DNA of 64,000 nt, taken from positions 2,482,001 to 2,546,000 of the forward strand of contig NZ_AP023189.1 of the NCBI RefSeq assembly GCF_012767755.2, read 5' to 3'. Position 1 is the stretch's first letter, and each line of letters opens with the position of its first letter. The notes under the pieces are model-generated. The model ran no database searches. It saw nothing but the letters and a program-made list of their open reading frames with translations, and was not told the DNA's origin. Below are positions 40,386 through 48,845 of the stretch, in pieces. The position numbers and the translations under genes were made by a program. This DNA comes from Pseudomonas tohonis (GTDB lineage: Bacteria > Pseudomonadota > Gammaproteobacteria > Pseudomonadales > Pseudomonadaceae).

Positions 40386-41245
40386 CCGCGCACGTCGAGG
40401 AAATCCGCCTGAACCTGCCCCACGTCGAACTGGCGGCCCACATCTTCGGCCCCGAGGACGGCCGGCCCGTGCTGGCCCTGCACGGCTGGCTGGACAACGC
40501 CATGACCTACGCGCGCCTGGCGCCGAAGCTCCAGGGGCTGCGCATCGTCGCCCTGGACTTCGCCGGCCACGGCTATTCCGGGCACTACCCGGCCGGCTCC
40601 AGCTATCAGCTGTGGGAATACGCCGAGGACGTGTTGCTGGTGGCCGAGCAACTGGGGTGGGAGCGCTTCTCGCTGATGGGCCACTCCCTCGGCGCCATCG
40701 TCTCGGTGCTGGTGGCCGGTTCCCTGCCCGAGCGCATCGAGCGCCTGGCGCTGATCGACGGGCTGATTCCCTACACCGGCGAGGCCGACAGCGCGCCCAA
40801 GCGCCTGGGTGATGCACTGAAGGCGCGGCTGGCGCTGCGCGAGAAGCGCAAACCGGTGTACACCGACGTCGAGCGCGCGGTGGAGGCGCGCATGAAGGGC
40901 GTGGTGGCGGTGAGCCGCGAGGCCGCCGAACTGCTCGCCAACCGTGGCCTGATGCCGGTGCCCGGCGGCTACACCTGGCGCACCGACATGCGCCTGACCC
41001 TGCCGTCGCTGATGCGCCTGACCTTCGCCCACGCCACCGAGTTCGTCCGCGCGGTGCGCTGCCCCACCTCCCTGGTGCTGGCGGAACAGGGGCAGATCCG
41101 TGCCGAGCCGCGTATCGCCGAACTGCTCCAGGGTCTAGGCTTCGACGTGCACTACAAGCCGGGCGGCCACCACCTGCATCTCAATGACGAAAGCGGCGCC
41201 CAGGCCGTAGCAGACTGTTTCAATAGCTTCTTCGCCTCGCCTTGA
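40382..41245 (+). CDS. alpha/beta hydrolase
   Basis: 287-residue alpha/beta-hydrolase coupled to the previous gene. Landmarks: LALHGWLDNAMTYARLAPKL, nucleophile elbow LMGHSLGAIVSVL, and a final KPGGHHLHLNDES with catalytic His. The pattern resembles MhpC/serine hydrolase-like (SERHL) proteins. Two different hydrolases in tandem suggest sequential or paralogous ester hydrolysis. The pair is conserved in order in P. aeruginosa (PA1621-PA1622, from memory). Confidence 0.9.
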   Translation: MTAHVEEIRLNLPHVELAAHIFGPEDGRPVLALHGWLDNAMTYARLAPKLQGLRIVALDFAGHGYSGHYPAGSSYQLWEYAEDVLLVAEQLGWERFSLMGHSLGAIVSVLVAGSLPERIERLALIDGLIPYTGEADSAPKRLGDALKARLALREKRKPVYTDVERAVEARMKGVVAVSREAAELLANRGLMPVPGGYTWRTDMRLTLPSLMRLTFAHATEFVRAVRCPTSLVLAEQGQIRAEPRIAELLQGLGFDVHYKPGGHHLHLNDESGAQAVADCFNSFFASP

Positions 41246-41295
41246 CTTGATCGGGGCAACCGGGAAGGCTGGGCGCCTTCCCAAGGAGAGCCCGG

Positions 41296-41958
41296 ATGAT
41301 CGATCTCTATACCGCTGCCACGCCCAACGGGCACAAGGTCTCCATCGCCCTCGAGGAACTGGGCCTGCCCTACCGGGCCCACGCGCTGTCCTTCGAGCGC
41401 AAGGAACAGAAGGCGCCGTCCTTCCTGGAGATCAACCCCAACGGGCGCATCCCCGCCATCGTCGACCGTGATGAGGGGGACTTCGCCGTGTTCGAGTCCG
41501 GCGCCATCCTCGTCTACCTCGCCGAGAAGACCGGCCGGCTGCTGCCCGCCGACGCCAAGGGCCGCTCCGTGGCCATGCAATGGCTGATGTTCCAGATGGG
41601 CGGGGTCGGGCCGATGCAGGGCCAGGCCAACGTCTTCTACCGCTACTTCCCGGAAACCCTCCAGCCGGCCATCGACCGCTACCAGCACGAGACCCGCCGC
41701 CTCTACGAGGTGCTCGATTCGCGCCTGGCGCTGGTGCAATACCTGGCCGGCGACTACGGCATCGCCGACATCGCCACCTTCCCCTGGGTGCGCCTGTACG
41801 ACTGGGCCGGTGTGTCGGTCGAGGGCCTCGTCCACCTGCAGCGCTGGCTGGCGGCCATCGAGGCCCGCCCGGCCGTGCAGCGTGGCCTGCAGGTGCCCCG
41901 GCGCCAGGAGGCCGCCGAGACGGTGGTCAAGTCCGCCCAGTCCATGTTGATTCGCTAA
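41296..41958 (+). CDS. glutathione S-transferase, Nu-class-like
   Basis: 220 residues. The thioredoxin-fold N-domain starts [20 protein letters not shown] (the TPNG motif of Nu-class/YfcG-type GSTs, where Thr/Asn replace a catalytic Cys or Ser), with [12 protein letters not shown] and [15 protein letters not shown] binding glutathione. The all-helical C-domain carries [20 protein letters not shown]. Nu-class enzymes often act as disulfide-bond reductases. CAAGGAGAGC precedes the start. It lies 50 bases after the hydrolase pair and 8 bases before the DUF4892 gene, so one operon is likely. Confidence 0.92.
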   Translation: MIDLYTAATPNGHKVSIALEELGLPYRAHALSFERKEQKAPSFLEINPNGRIPAIVDRDEGDFAVFESGAILVYLAEKTGRLLPADAKGRSVAMQWLMFQMGGVGPMQGQANVFYRYFPETLQPAIDRYQHETRRLYEVLDSRLALVQYLAGDYGIADIATFPWVRLYDWAGVSVEGLVHLQRWLAAIEARPAVQRGLQVPRRQEAAETVVKSAQSMLIR

Positions 41959-41966
41959 GGATGCGC

Positions 41967-42785
41967 ATGCGCTCTTTCATCGTTACCGGCCTGCTCCTGG
42001 CCGCGTCCCTGCAGGCGATCGCGGTGTACGCCGCCGACCTGCCCGACAGCCACGACCTCAGCGCGTTGCCGCGCTTCCCCCACGCCGAGATCGTCGACTT
42101 CAAGGAAGCCGGCGCCCAGGAGCGCATCTACCCGCAAGGCTCGATCCGGCGCATCAGCAACCAGCTGCGCTTCGAGCAGAAGATCGATGCCCAGGGCCGG
42201 CAGACCTCGGTCACCTACCTGCTGCCCAGCGGCCATGGCTCGGGCGAGGCTTTCGACAACGCCCGGGTCGCCCTGCTCGACAAGGGCGCCGTGCCCCTCT
42301 ACTGGTGCCAGGGCCGCGACTGTGGGTCCAGCAGCCTGTGGGCCAACTCGGTGTTCGGCAACGCACGCCTCTACGGACCGGACGAGCAGCAGGCCTACCT
42401 GCTGGTGCGCCTGGCCGAACCGCAGCAGGACAGCCTGCTGGCGCTTTATGCCATCACCCGGGGCAACCGCCGCGCCTACCTGCACGCCGAGCAGCTGGAT
42501 TCCGCCGCGCCCCTGGGCGAGATCCTGCCCACGCCCGCCACCCTGATGCGCGAGCTCAAGAGCAGTGGCGAGCTGCACCTCACCGGCCTGCCGGAGGCGC
42601 CCACGCCCGCCTGGGCGACCCTGCTGGCGCGCTGCCTGAACCTCGACAGCACCCTGCGCATCAGCCTGTCCGGCGCGGGCGGCGAAGCCTGGCGCCAGGC
42701 CCTGGTGGAGCAGGGCGTGCGCGCCGCGCGCCTGGAGCTAGGTGAAAACACCGCCGAAGGCCTGCACCTCGAGTGGCTGCGCTGA
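41967..42785 (+). CDS. exported DUF4892-like protein
   Basis: 272 residues with a signal peptide (FIVTGLLLAASLQAIAVYA-ADLP). The mature region begins with SALPRFPHAEIVDFKEAGAQ, contains VPLYWCQGRDCGSSSLWANS with a likely disulfide (CQGRDC), and matches the general look of DUF4892, a periplasmic family of unknown function with an OmpA-like C-terminal half. I chose the second of two close ATGs (41967) because AAGG lies at the right distance; 41961 would abut it. Confidence 0.75.
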   Translation: MRSFIVTGLLLAASLQAIAVYAADLPDSHDLSALPRFPHAEIVDFKEAGAQERIYPQGSIRRISNQLRFEQKIDAQGRQTSVTYLLPSGHGSGEAFDNARVALLDKGAVPLYWCQGRDCGSSSLWANSVFGNARLYGPDEQQAYLLVRLAEPQQDSLLALYAITRGNRRAYLHAEQLDSAAPLGEILPTPATLMRELKSSGELHLTGLPEAPTPAWATLLARCLNLDSTLRISLSGAGGEAWRQALVEQGVRAARLELGENTAEGLHLEWLR

Positions 42786-42860
42786 AGCGCAGCGTCCATG
42801 CTTGTCATCCGTGGCGCCCGTCGGCGCCACGGTCGCGTTTTGCCACGGAGTGCCCCGTTC

Positions 42861-43934
42861 ATGCTGAATAACGATCGCCTGCTGGTGCAGATACTGCTGC
42901 TCGCGTTGCTGGGCGCCTGCATCTGGGTGCTGGCCCCATTCTGGTCGGCGCTGTTCTGGGCGGCCGTGCTGGCCTTCGCCAGCTGGCCGCTGATGCGGCT
43001 GCTCACGCGGCTGCTGGACGGACGCGTGTCCACGGCTGCGGGGCTGCTCACCGCCGGCTGGATGCTGCTGGTGGCGGTGCCGCTGGTGTGGATGGGCTTC
43101 AACCTCGCCGACCACATCCGCGATGCCACCGAACTGGTCAAGAACGTCCAGGTGGAAGGCCTGCCGCAGCCTCCGGAATGGTTGGGCGAGCTGCCCCTGG
43201 TGGGTGAGCGCCTGGAGGCGCTGTGGCAGCGGGTCGACGCCCAGGGCGCGGCCTTCTTCACCAGCCTCAAGCCCTACATGGGCCAGGCCGGCAACTGGAT
43301 CCTGGCGCGCAGCGCACAGATCGGCGGCGGCATGCTGGAACTGGCCCTGAGCCTGGTGCTGGTGTTCTTCTTCTACCGCGACGGCCCGCGCATGGCGCTG
43401 TTCGCCGAGCGTGCCCTGGAGCGCCTGATCGGCGACCGCGCACCGCACTACCTGGAACTGGTGGCCGGCACCGTGCAACGGGTGGTCAACGGCGTGATCG
43501 GCACCGCCGCCGCACAGGGCCTGCTGGGGCTGATCGGCTACTGGATCGCCGGGGTGCCGGGGGCGCTGGTGCTGGGCCTGGTGACCTTCGCCCTGAGCCT
43601 GATTCCGATGGGGCCGCCGCTGGTCTGGGTGCCCGCCACCGCCTGGCTGTTCTGGCACGGCGACTACGGCTATGGGGTGTTCCTGGCGATCTGGGGCTTT
43701 TTCATCATCAGCGGCGTGGACAACGTGCTCAAGCCCTACCTCATCAGCCGTGGCGGCAACCTGCCGCTGGTGGTGGTCCTGCTCGGCGTGTTCGGCGGCA
43801 TCCTCGCCTTCGGCTTCATGGGCCTGTTCCTCGGGCCGACGCTGCTGGCGGTGGCCTACAGCCTGATCTCCGACTGGATCGGCCGACCCCAGCCGCTGGT
43901 GATCGACAAGCTCGACGGGCCCGGCCCGCACTGA
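42861..43934 (+). CDS. AI-2E family (TqsA/PerM-like) transporter
   Basis: 357-residue polytopic inner-membrane protein, about seven or eight helices: ILLLALLGACIWVLAPFWSA near the N-terminus, LELALSLVLVFFFYRDGPRM, then VPGALVLGLVTFALSLIPMG and a long last helix pair. It belongs to the AI-2E transporter superfamily; proven members export autoinducer-2 or act in Na+/H+ antiport, but most are unassigned. ATG 42861 gives the conventional N-terminus. It stands 75 bases after the DUF4892 gene. Confidence 0.9.
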   Translation: MLNNDRLLVQILLLALLGACIWVLAPFWSALFWAAVLAFASWPLMRLLTRLLDGRVSTAAGLLTAGWMLLVAVPLVWMGFNLADHIRDATELVKNVQVEGLPQPPEWLGELPLVGERLEALWQRVDAQGAAFFTSLKPYMGQAGNWILARSAQIGGGMLELALSLVLVFFFYRDGPRMALFAERALERLIGDRAPHYLELVAGTVQRVVNGVIGTAAAQGLLGLIGYWIAGVPGALVLGLVTFALSLIPMGPPLVWVPATAWLFWHGDYGYGVFLAIWGFFIISGVDNVLKPYLISRGGNLPLVVVLLGVFGGILAFGFMGLFLGPTLLAVAYSLISDWIGRPQPLVIDKLDGPGPH

Positions 43935-44087
43935 ACGTCGACTGGCCAGCAGAACCGCAGGCCGCCGCTTGGAGGCGCAATGGCGCAGTGATAGCCTTTG
44001 CGCCGCATTTTTCCGCGCCGCTTTGCATCGGCCCCGCTTGCGGATGCAGGGAAGCAACATTCACATGGATACTCCGCGAGTCGAACC

Positions 44088-45605
44088 ATGAGCAAAACCG
44101 TAAAGATCGCCCTGGGCGCAGTCGTCGCCATCGCCGCTGTTTCCGCCGCAGGGGCCTGGTACACCGGCACCCAGCTGCCCGCCGTGCTGGACACCTCCAT
44201 CAAGGAGGCCAATGCGCAGCTGAAGCTGTCCGCGCCGGCCTTCGGCACTTCCGCCTCGATGGAGCTGGTCTCCCTCGAACAGGGCCTGTTCAGCAGCACC
44301 GCCCATTACCGCGTGCGCGTCGGCGAGGAAGGCCAGGGCCTGGAGCTGTTGTTCGTCGACAACATCGAGCACGGCCCCTTCCCGGTGTCGCGCCTGAAGG
44401 CCTTCAAGCTGGCGCCGGTGATGGCCGCCAGCAACTACGCCCTGGAATCCAGCCCCAGCGTCGAGAAGTGGTTCGCCGCCAACAAGGGCGCCGCGCCCCT
44501 GGTCGGTGACGTCAGCATCGGCTACGACCGCTCCATGAGCGGCAGCCTGGCCCTGCTGCCCCTGGAGATGCAGATGGACGACGAGTCCCACCTGAGCTTC
44601 TCCGGCCTGAACCTGGAGCTGCGCAGCGATGCCGGCGGCAGCCGGGTCGCCGCCATCGGCACCATGGACAGCCTCAAGGTCGACGCCGTCTCCGAGCAGG
44701 GCGAGCAGGTGCACGTCCTGTTCCAGGGCCTGTCCCTGGCCAGCGACCAGAGCCGCTCCACCAGCGGCCTGTACGTGGGCAAGAGCGATTTCACCCTGAA
44801 GACCGCCAACGTCATCGTCGGCGAAAACCCGGGCGTGCAGCTCACCGACCTGGCCCAGCGCCAGGACACCCGCGAGAACGGCAGCAACATCGAAGGCAGC
44901 CTGACGCTCGATGCCGGCAGCATCAGCTACGCCGACAAGCCCATCGGCAGCGCGCAGATGCTCTGGACCATGAAGAACCTCGACTCGGTCGCGCTGAAAT
45001 CGCTGGCCGACTTCTACGGCGCGCTGTACCAGCAGGTCGGCCAGGCTGGCGAGTCGGGCCTCGGTGAGCTGACCGAAGCGCAGCAGGAGCAAGCCAAGGC
45101 CGACCTCGTCAAGTTGCTCGAAGGCAAGCCGCAATTCGCCCTGGAGCGCCTGAGCCTGAAGACCGCCAACGGCGAGAGCCGCTTCAGCCTGGCCATGCAA
45201 CTGGCCAAGCCGGCGTCCTTCGACTTGCCGCCGGACCAGATCGCCCGCGAGGCCATCACCAGCCTCGACCTGGACCTGAGCCTGTCCAAGCCGATGATCA
45301 GCGACCTGGTCAGCGTGCAGGCGGTGCTCCAGGGCCAGGAAGACCAGGAAGCCATCGCCCAGCAGGCCTCGATGACCACCGAGATGGCCAGCGGCATGAT
45401 GCTCTCCACCCAGCTCGTGGCCCTGGAAGGCAACGACATCCGCGCCCGCCTGCACTACGCCGACGGCCAGGTGGAGTTCAACGGCAAGAAGATGACGGTC
45501 GAGGAGTTCGCCGGCCTGGTCATGGCCAGTGCCGGTGGCCTCGGCGGCGCCATGGGCGGCGAGCAGCCGGCCTTCCCGGACGAAGAAATGCCGATCGAGG
45601 AATAA
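44088..45605 (+). CDS. DUF945 (YdgA-family) protein
   Basis: 505 residues. A single N-terminal helix (VKIALGAVVAIAAVSAAGAWYTG) serves as signal anchor, followed by a long beta-rich periplasmic domain (ELVSLEQGLFSSTAHYRVRV, FVDNIEHGPFPVSRLK, FSGLNLELRSDAGGSR) typical of YdgA/DUF945. These proteins are membrane-associated with unknown function. It has its own gap of about 150 bases upstream and a strong terminator downstream, so it is probably monocistronic. Confidence 0.9.
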   Translation: MSKTVKIALGAVVAIAAVSAAGAWYTGTQLPAVLDTSIKEANAQLKLSAPAFGTSASMELVSLEQGLFSSTAHYRVRVGEEGQGLELLFVDNIEHGPFPVSRLKAFKLAPVMAASNYALESSPSVEKWFAANKGAAPLVGDVSIGYDRSMSGSLALLPLEMQMDDESHLSFSGLNLELRSDAGGSRVAAIGTMDSLKVDAVSEQGEQVHVLFQGLSLASDQSRSTSGLYVGKSDFTLKTANVIVGENPGVQLTDLAQRQDTRENGSNIEGSLTLDAGSISYADKPIGSAQMLWTMKNLDSVALKSLADFYGALYQQVGQAGESGLGELTEAQQEQAKADLVKLLEGKPQFALERLSLKTANGESRFSLAMQLAKPASFDLPPDQIAREAITSLDLDLSLSKPMISDLVSVQAVLQGQEDQEAIAQQASMTTEMASGMMLSTQLVALEGNDIRARLHYADGQVEFNGKKMTVEEFAGLVMASAGGLGGAMGGEQPAFPDEEMPIEE

Positions 45606-45626
45606 TCCTCTCCCGGCAGCCCCAGA

Positions 45627-45658
45627 GGGCCGGCCGCCACCAGGCGCCGGCCCTTTTT
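45627..45658 (+). terminator. terminator after the DUF945 gene
   Basis: Stem GGGCCGGC/GCCGGCCC (45627-45634 with 45646-45653), then five T. Confidence 0.85.
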
Positions 45659-45717
45659 CATGGGCGCGCCGCAGCCACCCCATGGGTTTCGCACGCGCAC
45701 TGCATGGCACCGCTTCC

Positions 45718-45749
45718 GTAGGATGGTGTAGAGCGCAGCGAAACCCATC
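45718..45749 (+). repeat. family C repeat (GTAGGATGGTGTAGAGCGCA)
   Basis: It ends in GCGAAACCCAT, complementary to ATGGGTTTCGC at 45682-45692, so the two arms form a larger fold-back element between convergent terminators. It shares the GAGCGCAGCGAAAC core with 3448-3473. Confidence 0.55.
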
Positions 45750-45784
45750 GATTCGAGCCCACCACCGGGCTGATCGCCGAAGCA

Positions 45785-45822
45785 AAAACCGGCCGCTGCG
45801 CGTGAACGCAGCGGCCGGTTTT
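45785..45822 (-). terminator. terminator of the EF-hand gene
   Basis: Perfect 16-bp stem (45785-45800 with 45807-45822) and 6-base loop; the minus-strand side runs into a T tract. It lies 19 bases beyond the stop of the EF-hand gene. Confidence 0.9.
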
Positions 45823-45840
45823 CCTTTCGCGGGTCGGGCC

Positions 45841-46638
45841 TCAGGCGGCGATGCTGAGCTGGCTGCCGATGCGGGCCTCATAGGTGCCGGCGCTGCTCTC
45901 GTACTGCTTGAGCAGGGCGGCGGCGAGGCGGGCATAGACGTCGTCGCTGCTGGCGGTGGTGCTGCCGGAGTCGCCCTGGTCGCCACTGCCGGCCTGGCCG
46001 AACAGGCTGCCCAGCTCGTCCTGGCTGATGCTGCCATTGCCATCGGCGTCCAGGACGCTGAACAGTTCCTCGCTGTCGCCGCCGAAGCCGGCGGCCGGCG
46101 GTGGGGGAGGTGGCGGGGCGAGGGCGGCGGTTTCGTCGACGTCGAGGCTGCCGTCGCCATCGCTGTCGAGGCTGGCGAACAGTTCGCTGCTGTCGATGCC
46201 GCTGTTCTCGCCCAGGGCGCTGCTCAGTTCGCTTTCGTCGATGGCGCCATTGCCGTCGGCATCCAGCTCGGCGAACAGGTCCTCGGGGTTGGCACCGCCA
46301 CGCGGCGGTGGCGGGGGCGGGGCGAGGGCAGCGGTTTCGTCGAGGTCGATGGAGCCGTCGCTGTTGGCGTCGAGCTGGGCGAACAGTTCGTCGATATCGA
46401 CGGTGATGCCGCTGTCGCTTTCCTTGGCGTTGGCCAGCGCGGTGCCGAGTTCGTCCTTGGCGACGCTGCCGTCGCCATTGCTGTCCAGCAGGCTGAACAG
46501 CTTTTCCTGCAGTTTCGATTGTCCCGAGGCGCAGCCGCCACTGCTGCTGGTGCCGCTGGCGGTGCTTTTCGAGGAGAGCGCCGAGCCGTAGCCGCCGTAG
46601 CTGCTGTAGCCCGAGTAACCACTGACGCCACTGATCAT
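45841..46638 (-). CDS. EF-hand repeat protein with poly-proline linkers
   Basis: 265 residues with five calcium-binding loops of canonical DxDxDG spacing: DSNGDGSVAKDE, DANSDGSIDLDE, DADGNGAIDESE, DSDGDGSLDVDE and DADGNGSISQDE. Two of them are followed by DETAALAPPPPPP linkers, showing an internal tandem duplication of a unit of about 72 residues. The N-terminus is Ser/Gly/Tyr-rich without a Sec signal, as in some annotated type-III-type calcium-binding effectors (XopAW family), but no secretion genes are near. Start at MISGVSGY behind GGAGTGACTC. The neighbouring two-component operon shares an upstream motif with it. Confidence 0.88.
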   Translation of the reverse strand: MISGVSGYSGYSSYGGYGSALSSKSTASGTSSSGGCASGQSKLQEKLFSLLDSNGDGSVAKDELGTALANAKESDSGITVDIDELFAQLDANSDGSIDLDETAALAPPPPPPRGGANPEDLFAELDADGNGAIDESELSSALGENSGIDSSELFASLDSDGDGSLDVDETAALAPPPPPPPAAGFGGDSEELFSVLDADGNGSISQDELGSLFGQAGSGDQGDSGSTTASSDDVYARLAAALLKQYESSAGTYEARIGSQLSIAA

Positions 46639-46725
46639 GGGAGTCACTCCTGTGCGTGATGGCAAGGCCGGAGTGGGTTCTCCGGTCCTCGCAGGTTCGG
46701 GCGCAAGCGTGTCGGGGGTTTATGC

Positions 46726-46747
46726 GCTTTGTATCGGCACGGAGACA
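46726..46747. promoter_or_regulatory. candidate regulator box upstream of the EF-hand gene
   Basis: Starts GCTTTGTATCGGC and ends GAGACA; 18 of 22 bases match 48699-48720, upstream of the response-regulator gene. It lies about 90 bases upstream of the EF-hand start codon and overlaps the region just after the kinase stop. The exact 10-mer AGCGTGTCGG precedes both copies (46706-46715 and 48690-48699), offset by one helical turn. Confidence 0.5.
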
Positions 46748-46750
46748 GGG

Positions 46751-47776
46751 TCAGGCGCGGGGGATGGTGAGGGTGGCCAGCAGGCCGCCGCCGGGATTTT
46801 CGCCCAGGACCAGGTCGCCGCCCTGGCGCCGTGCGGCCTCGCGGGCGATGGTCAGGCCCAGGCCGACGCCACCGGAGCTGCGGTTGCGCGAGCCTTCGAG
46901 GCGGAAGAAGGGTTCGAACACCGCTTCGCGCTGTTCCGGGGCGATGCCGGGGCCGTGGTCGCTGACGCAGATGCGCACCTCGGTGGGGCCGTCTTCAAGG
47001 CGGATCAAGGCATGCCCGGCGTAGCGCAGGGCGTTCTCCACCAGGTTGCTGACGCAGGAGCGCAACGCCATGGGCTGGGCCCGCAGGGGCGCGCACTGGC
47101 CTTGCGCGCGCACGTCGGCGCCGCGGTCCTGGGCGTCCTCGGCCATGGATTCCACCAGGGCCTGGAGGTCGAACATCTGCAGGGCTTCGTCGGCGCGTTG
47201 CTGGTGCAGGTAGCTGAGGGTGGCGTCGAGCATGGCGACCATCTCGCCGAGGTCCTGGTCCATGCGCTGGCGCAACTGGGTGTCCGGCACCTGCTCGGCG
47301 CGCAGCTTGACCCGGGCGATGGGCGTGCGCAGGTCGTGGGAGACGGCGGCGAGCATGCGGCTGCGCTGGGCGACCTGCTCGCGGATGCGCTGCTGCATCA
47401 GGTTGAAGGCGTGGGCGGCCTGGCGCACCTCGCGCGGGCCGCGCTCCTCCAGGGGCGGCGCCTGGAGGTTCTCGCTGAGGCGGTCGGCGGCGCTGGCCAG
47501 GCGCTGGATGGGCCGCGACAGCACGCGGGCGCCGTACCAGGCGGCGACGATGAGGGTCAGCAGCTGGAAGGTCAGCGGCACCAGCGGCCCGCCGAACAGC
47601 GGGCGCGGAGGCGGGGGCTGCCGGGGCGGCGGGCCCTCGGCGGCGTTCTGCGGTGGCGGCTGGGGCGGTGGGTTGCCGTACTGCTGGAACCAGAGGAAGG
47701 CCAGCAGGTGGGCGAGGACGATGGCGGCCAGGAAGATGCCGAACAGGCGTGCGAACAGCGTGTCGGCCTGGCGCAT
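46751..47776 (-). CDS. sensor histidine kinase with proline-rich periplasmic loop
   Basis: 341-residue inner-membrane kinase. TM1 (about 8-30) and TM2 (about 63-82) enclose only about 33 periplasmic residues, unusually Pro-rich (PPPQPP, PPPRQPPPPRP). HAMP follows, then HisKA with His147 (AVSHDLRTPIARVKLRAEQV) and HATPase (NLVENALRYAG, DHGPGI, GVGLGLTIAREAA). Such short loops usually mean sensing within the membrane or through partner proteins. Its ATG overlaps the stop of the OmpR-type regulator gene, so the two form one operon. Confidence 0.93.
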   Translation of the reverse strand: MRQADTLFARLFGIFLAAIVLAHLLAFLWFQQYGNPPPQPPPQNAAEGPPPRQPPPPRPLFGGPLVPLTFQLLTLIVAAWYGARVLSRPIQRLASAADRLSENLQAPPLEERGPREVRQAAHAFNLMQQRIREQVAQRSRMLAAVSHDLRTPIARVKLRAEQVPDTQLRQRMDQDLGEMVAMLDATLSYLHQQRADEALQMFDLQALVESMAEDAQDRGADVRAQGQCAPLRAQPMALRSCVSNLVENALRYAGHALIRLEDGPTEVRICVSDHGPGIAPEQREAVFEPFFRLEGSRNRSSGGVGLGLTIAREAARRQGGDLVLGENPGGGLLATLTIPRA

Positions 47777-48525
47777 CAGCCGATCTCCCGCGCGTCGAAC
47801 AGGTAGCCCTCGCCGCGCACGGTCTTGATCAGGCGCGGGGACCGGGGGTCGTCGCCAAGCTTCTGCCGCAGGCGCGAGACGAGCAGGTCGATGCTGCGGT
47901 CGAAGGCTTCGATGGAGCGGCCCCGGGCGGCGTCCAGCAGCTGTTCGCGGCTGAGCACCCGGCGTGGGCGCTCGAGGAAGACCCAGAGCAGGCGGAATTC
48001 GGCGTTGGACAACGGCACCACCATGCCCTCGGGGGATTGCAGCTGGCGCAGCACGCCGTTCAGGCGCCAGGCGTCGAAGCGGATGCTGGCGCGCTGGTCG
48101 GCACGCAGGCCTTCGCGGTCGTCGCGCACGCGACGCAGGATGGTCTGGATGCGCGCCACCAGCTCGCGTGGCTCGAAGGGCTTGGCCATGTAGTCGTCGG
48201 CGCCCAGTTCCAGGCCGATGATGCGATCGGTGGGCTCGCAACGGGCGGTGAGCATGAGGATCGGGATGTCGGATTCGCTGCGCAGCCAGCGGCACAGGGA
48301 GAGTCCGTCTTCACCGGGCAGCATGAGGTCCAGGACCACGACGTCGAAGGGGGAGTCGGCCAGCGCTTCGCGCATCGCCTCGCCGTCGTCCACGCCCACC
48401 GCCTCGATGTTGAAGCGGGCGAGGTAGTCGCAGAGCAGGTCGCGGATCGGCACGTCGTCGTCCACCAGCAGGGCGCGGATGTTCCAGCGGCGGTTGTCGA
48501 GGGGGGTGGGGGCTTGGTTGTGCAT
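47776..48525 (-). CDS. OmpR-family response regulator
   Basis: 249 residues: receiver with LLVDDDVPIRDLL, phospho-acceptor Asp66 (VVVLDLMLPGEDG) and DYMAKPFEPREL, and winged-helix output (LSNAEFRLLWVFLERPRRVL, DRSIDLLVSRLRQKLGDD, IKTVRGEGYLF). The start MHNQAPTPL is preferred because the open sequence further upstream shows no conservation. It is first in the operon with the kinase. A 22-bp motif with OmpR-like direct repeats (CGGCT spaced 11 bases) lies about 175 bases upstream and a relative precedes the EF-hand gene. Confidence 0.93.
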   Translation of the reverse strand: MHNQAPTPLDNRRWNIRALLVDDDVPIRDLLCDYLARFNIEAVGVDDGEAMREALADSPFDVVVLDLMLPGEDGLSLCRWLRSESDIPILMLTARCEPTDRIIGLELGADDYMAKPFEPRELVARIQTILRRVRDDREGLRADQRASIRFDAWRLNGVLRQLQSPEGMVVPLSNAEFRLLWVFLERPRRVLSREQLLDAARGRSIEAFDRSIDLLVSRLRQKLGDDPRSPRLIKTVRGEGYLFDAREIG

Positions 48526-48845
48526 GGGTGTGTTGCCATCTGGCGGGTCGACCGGGCCGGTGGACCCCTGTTCTTCGCGTCTGGCGGCGGGCGTCGAGCG
48601 GCGGACCGTGGGCATCCATCGGGCGCATCCTACTCCGCCGTCCTGCCACCGGCCATCGCGGCGAGAGGCTCGCCGATGGCGGTGTCGCCAGCGTGTCGGC
48701 TTTGTACCGGCTCTGATACAAAGCGGCGGCGTTGCATTCGGAAAGCACCGGCAGGGTGTCGGGGAAGCGCGCGGCTGCTTTCTGCGGGCGGATGGGGTAC
48801 TTATGTCGCGCCGCATCCGGACCTGTCGTCGATAAAGGAGTTGTC
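48526..48845. other. 320-base divergent intergenic region (regulator operon / ZIP transporter)
   Basis: No gene found. It must contain the promoters of the two-component operon (minus) and the ZIP gene (plus). The one clear landmark is the inverted repeat GCTTTGTA-N10-TACAAAGC at 48699-48724. The ZIP ribosome-binding site AAAGGAG is at 48834-48840. Confidence 0.6.
48699..48724. promoter_or_regulatory. inverted repeat GCTTTGTA-N10-TACAAAGC, candidate autoregulatory box
   Basis: Exact 8-bp inverted arms (48699-48706, 48717-48724). Within it CGGCT is repeated directly at 48697 and 48708, the 11-base spacing typical of OmpR-family sites. The left 22 bases recur at 46726-46747 upstream of the EF-hand gene. 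It lies between the regulator gene and the ZIP gene, so it could serve both. Confidence 0.5.

Noticed and set aside
45841..46638. Type III secretion effector
   Set aside because: Homology to XopAW-like EF-hand proteins is a loose resemblance and no secretion apparatus or chaperone gene is in the window; I keep only the EF-hand description.
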